Assembly (NCBI GenBank): GCA_027858635.1
Contig: JAQICG010000226.1
Span: 1-8,412 of the forward strand
Direction of reading: 5' to 3'
DNA from: Gammaproteobacteria bacterium
Lineage (GTDB): Bacteria > Pseudomonadota > Gammaproteobacteria > SZUA-229
Length of the DNA stretch: 8,412 bases
Made by a program: the position numbers and the translations under genes. Below, piece after piece: positions 1 to 5,179 of the stretch (position 1 is its first letter; every line of letters begins with the position of its first letter). The notes under the pieces are model-generated. The model did no database searches, had not been told where the DNA came from, and saw only the letters and a list, made by a program, of their open reading frames with translations.

Positions 1-67
1 GGACCGCGCCTTGCCTTGGTGCTTTTGCGGGGCTCTGATGCACGACTTATGGGTAATGGGCAGACTT

Positions 68-117
68 AGGTGGCTGTCGGATTCAAGCTTCAATCCCCCT
101 AAACCCGACAGCCTCCT
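68..117. other. Hairpin upstream of pcm, possible terminator or leader structure
   Basis: The arms at 68-80 and 105-117 are complementary at 12 of 13 positions around a 24-nt loop. A second, competing near-palindrome (79-96) overlaps the left arm and loop. The structure ends 21 bp before the pcm start. It has no T-run directly after the stem; the nearest is five T at 129-133. It could end an upstream transcript, since one frame entering from the left edge stops at TAG 67-69 just at the foot of the stem, or it could be a leader structure for pcm. The hairpin is read directly; its role is inferred. Confidence 0.45.
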
Positions 118-138
118 GGCTTCTGGAATTTTTGACCG

Positions 139-828
139 ATGAGAACTCTCAACAAAAAAATCAAACGCCTGCTTGATGGCATTGAAAGTGAAGTTCGCTA
201 CACGCAAAATTATATCGGCAAAAGCAAGCTGGATGACAGAGTGATGCAGGCGATGGCGACGGTGCCGAGAGAAAAGTTTGTGCCGAAGTATCTGCGTATT
301 AGTGCTTATGACGATGGCCCCTTACCGATAGGCCATGGCCAGACCATTTCACAGCCCTATATGGTTGCGCTGATGACTGACTTGCTGGACCTGAAACCCG
401 AATATCACGTTCTGGAGATCGGCACCGGCTCGGGTTATCAAACGGCAATACTGGCGCAACTCTGTGCAAAAGTGTTCAGCGTGGAACGCATCGTCGAACT
501 CAGCGCACAGGCTGTCGAGCGGTTTTCAAAGCTGGGTTATAACAATATTGAAACCCATATCGGTGATGGTTGTAAGGGCTGGCCGGAACATGCGCCCTAC
601 GATGGCATTATTGTGACGGCGGCGGCCACACATATCCCGCAACTCTTGCTTGATCAGCTCAAACCGGGCGGCAATCTAGTCATACCTGTGGGGGTCTCTC
701 CCCTCAGCCAGTCACTCGCCCTGGTAAAAAAAGATTTGCACGGAGAAATCGAGATTAAAAATATTCTTGATGTTACTTTTGTGCCACTGATACGTGGTGA
801 AGAATATGAGAATTATTCGCTGCACTAG
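139..828 (+). CDS. pcm: Protein-L-isoaspartate O-methyltransferase
   Basis: This cytoplasmic repair enzyme uses S-adenosylmethionine to methylate L-isoaspartyl residues that form in ageing proteins, starting their conversion back to aspartate. The 229-residue product shows the family signatures in order: TVPREKF at 41-47, GQTISQPYM at 67-75, the SAM-binding motif I LEIGTGSGY at 92-100, SVER at 114-117, the motif II region DGIIVTAA at 155-162 and the C-terminal FVPLIRGE at 214-221. E. coli Pcm is about 208 residues; this one has a longer N-terminal helix region (about 20 residues) and a short extra tail. The ATG at 139 has only a weak upstream GGA at 125-127. The membrane protein gene follows after 57 bp, then a SAM-synthesising enzyme, so enzyme and cofactor supply may be co-transcribed. 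Identity is very secure; exact start less so. Confidence 0.96.
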   Translation: MRTLNKKIKRLLDGIESEVRYTQNYIGKSKLDDRVMQAMATVPREKFVPKYLRISAYDDGPLPIGHGQTISQPYMVALMTDLLDLKPEYHVLEIGTGSGYQTAILAQLCAKVFSVERIVELSAQAVERFSKLGYNNIETHIGDGCKGWPEHAPYDGIIVTAAATHIPQLLLDQLKPGGNLVIPVGVSPLSQSLALVKKDLHGEIEIKNILDVTFVPLIRGEEYENYSLH

Positions 829-885
829 CGAATTGATGAGGTACGAAGCACTGCTGTCAGAATTTTTCAGGAGCACAGGATCAGC

Positions 886-1245
886 GTGAACAGTCGGCGT
901 ATAACAAATGCGGTAATGGCGGTGGTCGGGTTTATGCTTTCGCCGCTGTCGTGGTGGAACGATCTAGTCATTAATGTGCCGCTGGCCTATCTGTTTTCAT
1001 GGCCGTTTGCAGCCATTGATGAGCGGTTGTTTGTGCCCGGTTTTATTCTGGGTTACTGGCTGACCAATTTACTGGGGTTCATCATGCTCCATCTGGGCAG
1101 TGTCGGGTTTTTAAAAAAACAGCGTGATAAATATGATTTTAAATCCAGTTTTATAGTGTCATTAATCTATACCGCTGTCATTCTTGCCATAGTGATGCTG
1201 GGCTGGATTGAAGCGCCCACCAGCTATTTAAATCATTCCTCGTGA
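886..1245 (+). CDS. Unrecognised small membrane protein (four predicted helices)
   Basis: I do not recognise a named family. The 119-residue product is strongly hydrophobic, with likely membrane segments near residues 8-24, 27-44, 49-72 and 87-108. A basic loop, FLKKQRDKYDFK at 75-86, separates the last two. The motif SPLSWWND at 19-26 and the strongly aromatic/Pro content of the first half suggest a conserved fold rather than a chance frame. The start is GTG at 886, chosen because AGGA at 877-880 and CAGGAG at 868-873 lie upstream; internal ATG codons would cut the first helix. It lies 57 bp after pcm and 10 bp before the methionine adenosyltransferase, so it is probably transcribed with both. 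No catalytic residues or transporter signatures are visible, and I assign no function. Confidence 0.8.
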   Translation: MNSRRITNAVMAVVGFMLSPLSWWNDLVINVPLAYLFSWPFAAIDERLFVPGFILGYWLTNLLGFIMLHLGSVGFLKKQRDKYDFKSSFIVSLIYTAVILAIVMLGWIEAPTSYLNHSS

Positions 1246-1255
1246 GACGCTAATA

Positions 1256-2512
1256 ATGTCGAAAATAAACCTGTCGTTAACTCCTTTACCCTATGGTGAA
1301 GCGCCGCTCGAAATTGTCGAGCGTAAAGGCCTGGGTCATCCGGATACAATCTGCGATGCCCTGGCTGAAGCATTGAGCCGTACACTGTGTCACTTCTATT
1401 TGAAAAATTTCGGGCTTATCCTGCATCACAATGTCGACAAGGTGCTGCTGCGCGGCGGCTCATCACAAGCGGCATTCAATGGCGGCGAGGTGCTGGCGCC
1501 GATTGAAATCTATATGGCGGGGCGCGCTACTACTGAATACAAAGGCGTTAAAGTGCCACTGGACGAACTGGTCGAAAGCAGCTGTCGCGACTGGCTGGAT
1601 ACACACATCAGCGCTCTGGATGCGGCGCTGCAAGTGAAAATTTACAACCTGATCAGGCCGGGTTCGAGTGATCTGGTCGAGCTGTATTTGCGTCAGCAGA
1701 AGACCGGCATTGCACTGGCGAATGACACCTCCTGCGGCGTGGGTTATGCGCCTCTGAGCGAGCTGGAGCAGGTCGTACTGGGCGTTGAGCAGGCGCTGAA
1801 TTCAGAGGCGATAAAAGCGCAGCACCCGGAAATTGGCGCTGACATCAAAGTCATGGGCGTCCGGCGCAATGATCGTCTGGAGTTAACCGTTGCCTGCGCC
1901 TATATCGACCGATACATTCAGGACATCGTTGATTATCAGGTGAAAAAATCACAGTTGAGCCGGCTGGTTGAAAGCATCGCCGCCAGGCATACCGATAAAG
2001 ATGTGGCGGTGGTGATTAACAGCGCCGATGATATTGAAAAACACAGCGTCTATATAACCGTGACCGGTACCTCGGCGGAAGCGGGTGACGACGGTGAAGT
2101 CGGGCGCGGCAATCGGGTGAACGGCCTGATCACTCCCTATCGGCCCATGAATATGGAGGCCGCTGCGGGCAAGAACCCGGTGACTCACGTCGGCAAGCTG
2201 TACAACATTCTGGCCTCAACCATCGCCGGTGAAGTCGTCGCCCAGGTCCCCGCGGTGGAAGAGTGTTACTGCTATCTGGTCAGCCGCATCGGCAGCCCGG
2301 TCAGCAAACCCAAAGTGGTCGACCTGAAATTGCACCTGCATGCAGGGGCGACCCTGGAGAGCATACAGGCGCAGGTTGAAGTCATTGTCAGCGATAAGCT
2401 GGCAGACATACATACAGGCTATCCAGCAAGAGGTGGTTGCAGGGTTGCGGGTGTATTAGCGCACAAAGCAGGTGAGCGCTTGCACACAGGCGGAATAATT
2501 GCCGTTTTATGA
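1256..2512 (+). CDS. Methionine adenosyltransferase, archaeal type (S-adenosylmethionine synthetase)
   Basis: The enzyme joins methionine and ATP to give S-adenosylmethionine, phosphate and pyrophosphate in the cytoplasm. The 418-residue product matches the archaeal family (COG1812), not the usual bacterial MetK. It shows ERKGLGHPDTICD at 22-34 with the catalytic-region GHPD, NDTSCGVGYAPLSE at 156-169, and the long phosphate/ATP-binding block at 271-317 containing GDDGEVGRGNRVNG (277-290) and GKNPVTHVGKLYN (305-317). Length is close to the Methanocaldococcus enzyme (about 406 residues). The ATG at 1256 has a weak GTGAGA upstream and starts 10 bp after the membrane protein gene stops, so co-translation is likely. 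Archaeal-type enzymes occur sporadically in bacteria, often explained by transfer. Whether a standard metK also exists in this genome cannot be seen here. Family assignment is secure. Confidence 0.95.
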   Translation: MSKINLSLTPLPYGEAPLEIVERKGLGHPDTICDALAEALSRTLCHFYLKNFGLILHHNVDKVLLRGGSSQAAFNGGEVLAPIEIYMAGRATTEYKGVKVPLDELVESSCRDWLDTHISALDAALQVKIYNLIRPGSSDLVELYLRQQKTGIALANDTSCGVGYAPLSELEQVVLGVEQALNSEAIKAQHPEIGADIKVMGVRRNDRLELTVACAYIDRYIQDIVDYQVKKSQLSRLVESIAARHTDKDVAVVINSADDIEKHSVYITVTGTSAEAGDDGEVGRGNRVNGLITPYRPMNMEAAAGKNPVTHVGKLYNILASTIAGEVVAQVPAVEECYCYLVSRIGSPVSKPKVVDLKLHLHAGATLESIQAQVEVIVSDKLADIHTGYPARGGCRVAGVLAHKAGERLHTGGIIAVL

Positions 2513-2562
2513 TGGATAGATCGTGCGCAGCCAGCGGATCAGCAACCTCTGAGCCGGGTCTC

Positions 2563-2571
2563 TGGTATGAT
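2563..2571 (+). promoter_or_regulatory. Candidate extended -10 promoter for the pentapeptide lipoprotein gene
   Basis: The 91-bp gap after the adenosyltransferase gene contains TGGTATGAT, an extended -10 element (TGn at 2563-2565 plus TATGAT at 2566-2571, one base off TATAAT). No clear -35 box lies 16-18 bp upstream, which is tolerated at extended -10 promoters. Transcription would begin near 2578. This would make the lipoprotein gene independent of the operon upstream. Sequence match only. Confidence 0.4.
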
Positions 2572-2633
2572 AAGGCTGTTTATGGCAGCGGTAGCAAGAA
2601 ATTATGATGACGATGTGTTCAAGAAATAAGTCC

Positions 2634-3386
2634 ATGTGTAAAAAGAGCTTTATACTGCTGGCAACCGGGCTGATGGTCAGCGCCATGAGTCCGCTACTGG
2701 CGGGTTGTGATGACGAGGCCGCACCGCGTGTTAACTGGACAGGCTGTGATAAAAGCGGGCAGGATTTTAGCGGCAAAGATTTGAGCGGTGCAGTGCTGAG
2801 TCGTGCCGATTTGCAGGGGGCGAATTTTTCCGCTGCACGTTTACCGCATGCGGATCTGAATTTTTCCAATATCAGTGGTGCTAACTTTGACAAGGCGCGT
2901 ATGCAAAATAGTCGGCAGGAGAGCGCAACCGCCGATAAGGCCTCATTTAAAGCCGCGATTATGGATGATGCCAGCTTTAGTCGCTCAAAAATGAATCAGG
3001 CTAACTTTGAGCAGGCGCGACTGAACAATGCCAAATTTTATGAAACAAAATTGACCGCAGCCAATTTCTCGGGAGCGCAGTTGCAGTCTTCCAGCTTTGA
3101 GCGGGCCACGCTTGAAGGTGCCATTTTTGACGGCGCGAATCTTACACAGGCCAACATGAAATCAGCCGTGATGGAATCAGCGAGCCTGAAACAGGCCGAT
3201 CTGAACGGAGCGGTGCTCGACCAGACGGATTTAAGATATGTTGATTTCACCGGCTCCGATTTAAGCAAAGCGTCATTGCGTGATGCCATCATCGATGGCG
3301 CTATTTTTGAAGATGCCCGGCTAGGCAGAACTATCTGGGTCGATTTCAAACGCTGCCGTTCCAGTTCGGTCGGAGCATGCCAGTAA
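2634..3386 (+). CDS. Pentapeptide-repeat lipoprotein
   Basis: The product is a predicted exported lipoprotein whose body is a right-handed quadrilateral beta helix made of pentapeptide repeats (A[D/N][L/F]xx). From the ATG at 2634 the protein has 250 residues: basic n-region CKK, hydrophobic core, and lipobox LLAGC with the lipidated Cys at 25. The repeats run from about residue 43 to 235, for example DLSGA, DLQGANF, ANFDKA, ADLNGA. The end is a WVDFKRC/SVGAC segment with two Cys. After processing, the residues following Cys are DDE; Asp at +2 is the inner-membrane retention signal in enterobacteria, so the protein may stay on the periplasmic face of the inner membrane. Alternative in-frame ATGs at 2604, 2607 and 2613 would lengthen the n-region by up to ten residues; no start has a strong ribosome binding site. 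Many such proteins have no known function. Confidence 0.9.
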   Translation: MCKKSFILLATGLMVSAMSPLLAGCDDEAAPRVNWTGCDKSGQDFSGKDLSGAVLSRADLQGANFSAARLPHADLNFSNISGANFDKARMQNSRQESATADKASFKAAIMDDASFSRSKMNQANFEQARLNNAKFYETKLTAANFSGAQLQSSSFERATLEGAIFDGANLTQANMKSAVMESASLKQADLNGAVLDQTDLRYVDFTGSDLSKASLRDAIIDGAIFEDARLGRTIWVDFKRCRSSSVGACQ

Positions 3387-3440
3387 TGTGTATTCTCTTA
3401 ATAAGATCAATTTAACGGTTCAAACATAGCAGGACTAATC

Positions 3441-3620
3441 ATGAACGCACAAAGCTTTCTTGATTTAATGGCCGCTACCGCCAACCAGCTGAACCTGGAT
3501 GAACATGATTTCGAAACAGGTACTAACAAGGCGTATGGAAAGGATACACTTCAATCAAGACCGTCAGCAGCAGGGATGCTGCTGCCGAGCGTACACGGAT
3601 GTATTCTCAGCGCGTCTTGA
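3441..3620 (+). pseudogene. 5' fragment of a small gene, cut off by a palindromic element
   Basis: AGGA at 3431-3434 lies six bases before an ATG at 3441, an excellent translation start. The frame encodes 59 residues, beginning MNAQSFLDLMAATANQLNLD. Only about the first 31 residues precede the inverted repeat at 3535. The rest is translated from the repeat itself, and the frame stops inside the right arm at TGA 3618-3620. The native-looking part resembles the N-terminal helix of a small soluble protein, but I cannot name the family from it. No continuation in any frame is evident after 3640. The simplest reading is a gene truncated by insertion or by deletion at the element; a genuine micro-protein is the alternative. 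Confidence 0.5.
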
Positions 3621-3640
3621 TTGAAGGGTATCCTTTCCAT
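3535..3640. repeat. 106-bp palindromic, MITE-like element with 27-bp inverted repeats
   Basis: The left arm (3535-3561) and right arm (3614-3640) are inverted copies matching at 26 of 27 positions, beginning ATGGAAAGGATAC and ending GTATCCTTTCCAT. The 52-bp centre carries its own perfect 8-bp hairpin, CAGCAGCA (3565-3572) and TGCTGCTG (3577-3584), with the loop GGGA, then AGCGTACACGGATGTATTC. There is no coding capacity beyond the frame entering from the left. The bases next to each arm are GT, which could be a 2-bp target duplication, but that is too short to prove insertion. Long perfect terminal repeats around a structured non-coding core fit a miniature inverted-repeat element moved by a transposase elsewhere. 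A REP-type palindrome is the alternative. Confidence 0.85.
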
Positions 3641-3764
3641 GTGACTCAATAGCACCTCAGTTTTCGATACATGGTGTTTGTTGTGTTCTGTCACTGTTAC
3701 ACACCCCGCCTACCTCCGCACTCTTCACCGTCTTTACAAATTACATGACCCTACGCCTGCAATG

Positions 3765-3786
3765 AAAAACGTAAAGCTTAACTTTA
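3765..3786 (-). terminator. Weak candidate terminator after the M48 protease gene
   Basis: Reading the minus strand, a 5-bp stem TAAAG/CTTTA (3772-3786, five-base loop) begins 12 bp after the protease stop and is followed two bases later by five T. The stem is short and AT-rich, so termination would be weak. The remaining sequence from 3641 to 3764 shows no gene or clear motif. Confidence 0.25.
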
Positions 3787-3798
3787 AATACACCCGCT

Positions 3799-4599
3799 TC
3801 ATCGTGTTGCTCTGGCCTGCTCGTAGTAAGGCATCATCTGCTCGGCGAGTTCGCTCAGGGTCTCCTGACGATTGGCTGGGCTGGGGTGGGTGCTGAGAAA
3901 CTCGGGAGGACTGCCGCCGCCGACCAGCCCCATTTTCTGCCAGAGACTGACTGCCGTGCGCGGATCATAGCCGGCCTTCGCGGCCAGTTCGATGCCGATG
4001 CGATCGGCTTCTGTTTCGGAGGTGCGACTGTTGGGCAACTGAATCGCCAGCGTGGCCGCCGCTGCTCCCAGCGCCGTGGCCTGTTCGGGCTTGTCACTAA
4101 CGACACTGAGCACACCCAGCCCAAAAGTAGTCACCATGGCCACCGACATCCGTTCGGCGGTGTGGTTGGCCAGAGCGTGGGATATTTCATGCCCCATAAC
4201 CTGGGCCAGTTCATCGTCGGTGATGTTGAGCTTCTGTATCAGGCCGGTATAAACCGCCATCTTGCCGCCGGCCATGCACCAGGCATTGACCTGCTCCGGC
4301 TCGTCGATCACCTTCACCTCCCACTCCCAGTCGCGCGTCTCCGAACGCATAATGCCGGCCTGCTCGACCAGATGATCGGTGATGGTCTGCACCCGCCGTG
4401 TTACAGCCGTGTCGGTCACCAGTTTGCCCTCCTCACTGAGACCGGAAACGGTGTCGACATAGGCCTTGCGGGAATATTCAATCGCCTCGTCTTCGGACAC
4501 CAGCATCAGCTGCTTGCGCCCGGTCGGGCTGGTCGCGCACGCGGCCAGAGAGAGTGTCAGTAGTGCAATTATTACGTAACGACAGGGGTGCTGGAGCAT
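3799..4599 (-). CDS. M48-family zinc metalloprotease lipoprotein (LoiP/YggG-like)
   Basis: This is a predicted periplasm-facing zinc protease that probably degrades misfolded envelope proteins. The 266-residue product starts with a short signal peptide and lipobox LAAC, lipidated Cys at 21; Ala at +2 predicts sorting to the outer membrane. The M48 domain fills the rest: NAWCMAGGKMAVYTGL at 105-120, the zinc motif HEISH at 137-141 (His137, catalytic Glu138, His141), the third ligand Glu195 in ETEAD (195-199), and a conserved STHPSPANR at 236-244. Length fits LoiP (about 252 residues); there is no TPR tail as in BepA. All catalytic residues are present. The ATG at 4599 has no clear ribosome binding site, and a dispersed palindrome (4621-4655) lies 21 bp upstream where promoter elements would be expected. 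The strand is opposite to both flanks, so it is probably transcribed alone. Confidence 0.93.
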   Translation of the reverse strand: MLQHPCRYVIIALLTLSLAACATSPTGRKQLMLVSEDEAIEYSRKAYVDTVSGLSEEGKLVTDTAVTRRVQTITDHLVEQAGIMRSETRDWEWEVKVIDEPEQVNAWCMAGGKMAVYTGLIQKLNITDDELAQVMGHEISHALANHTAERMSVAMVTTFGLGVLSVVSDKPEQATALGAAAATLAIQLPNSRTSETEADRIGIELAAKAGYDPRTAVSLWQKMGLVGGGSPPEFLSTHPSPANRQETLSELAEQMMPYYEQARATR

Positions 4600-5034
4600 G
4601 GTGTGAGACCGTTTAAGTTGAACCTGAATCCGTGGCTTAATCGCGGCTCCAGGTTGAAGATAAATTCAAACAGGGCCGTTTTCATCGCATTTACTGACAT
4701 CACCCGTCAGCTTGAACTGGGCGCCGGCTTTAGCATCATTGCCGCCGATCCACTGGCTTCTTATTTGTCGGCGCTCGCCCCCGGTGTTGAACTGGTTTAT
4801 CGCCCCGCGAACATGCCTCGCCTAATACTTTTCGCCAATGGCTATTACGCGCCTCACGCGTTAACCTTTTCTCAGGGTGAAAGTATCGCCATGTACTCGG
4901 TCAATGCCGATTACAGGCTCTTTACTTATAGCTATGTTCGGCTCGGCTACCGGCGCATAAAAATGGTGCTCGAAAATGGCCTCGTCACCGATTTTACTCG
5001 TGGCGTTTATCTGGGGCTGGTATGGAAATTTTGA
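4588..5034 (+). pseudogene. Truncated YfaZ-like outer-membrane beta-barrel protein
   Basis: The open frame codes for 148 residues, but only the part after about 4660 looks like protein. It has alternating hydrophobic strands: LELGAGFSI at 42-50, GVELVYRPANMPRLILFANGYYAPHAL (segment 66-92), VNADYRLFTYSYVRLGYRRI (105-124) and a barrel-type end with a terminal aromatic, GVYLGLVWKF. This resembles the C-terminal two thirds of YfaZ-family barrels, whose intact members are about 180 residues and begin with a signal peptide. Here there is no signal peptide. The first 23 codons run over the protease start and a dispersed palindromic repeat (4621-4655), and the GTG at 4588 would overlap the divergent protease gene by 12 bp. 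The stretch between LASYLSALA and PGVELVY also looks short, suggesting an internal deletion. The family call is from memory of its motifs. Confidence 0.6.
4621..4655 (+). repeat. Dispersed 35-bp palindromic repeat, copy 1
   Basis: Arms 4621-4631 and 4645-4655 pair at 9 of 11 positions around a 13-nt centre that includes GGCTTAATCGC. It matches the copy at 7631-7665 at 28 of 35 bases and the minus-strand copy at 7156-7189 about equally well. It lies between the divergent protease start and the surviving part of the YfaZ-like gene. Confidence 0.75.
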
Positions 5035-5179
5035 GGCTGTGACGACTGAAATATTCAAAATTCAAATATTCATATATAAATAGATTAAGATCCAGCGCAG
5101 TGAATCGATTAGCGGGTGACGGCGATACATCGGCAGTGGTAACCAGCCATACCCGTTTTATAAACTCAGGTGAGTCGTT
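5035..5179. other. Intergenic region with AT-rich island before the permease gene
   Basis: Positions 5048-5087 are strikingly AT-rich, with repeated ATTCAAA/AATATTC units, AATATT at both ends of a near-palindrome, and TATAAA at 5075-5080, which could be a -10 box. No good -35 sits at the right distance. The region ends with AGGTGAG at 5168-5174, a strong ribosome binding site five bases before the permease ATG. It probably carries the permease promoter. Confidence 0.4.

Noticed and set aside
1..138. Possible end of a structured RNA gene (6S, SRP, RNase P or tmRNA) at the left edge
   Set aside because: Comparison by eye with the conserved ends of these RNAs showed no convincing match; only the hairpin is supported.
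2..142. Frame open from the left edge whose TGA overlaps the pcm ATG (ATGA), suggesting a translationally coupled upstream gene
   Set aside because: The 46 codons are rich in Trp, Cys, Met and Pro, look unlike a protein C-terminus, and cross a strong hairpin; the overlap is probably chance, though a short visible stretch cannot exclude it.
2507..2893. Minus-strand frame of 128 codons over the start of the pentapeptide gene
   Set aside because: It is antisense to the signal peptide and repeats; its Ser/Pro/Leu-rich content is what antisense of pentapeptide codons gives.
3772..3786. AGCTTAAC sequence resembling the core of the dispersed 35-bp repeat
   Set aside because: Only the 8-bp core matches; the arms and the CGCGG segment are absent.
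3886..4563. Long plus-strand open frame of 225 codons opposite the M48 protease
   Set aside because: It is fully antisense to a protease with all its catalytic motifs, and its translation is rich in His, Gly and Arg with no recognisable domain; it is a mirror of the real gene's codon use.
4588..4656. Reading the GTG at 4588 as the true start of the barrel gene
   Set aside because: It overlaps the divergent protease start and translates through a palindromic repeat, and no signal peptide results.
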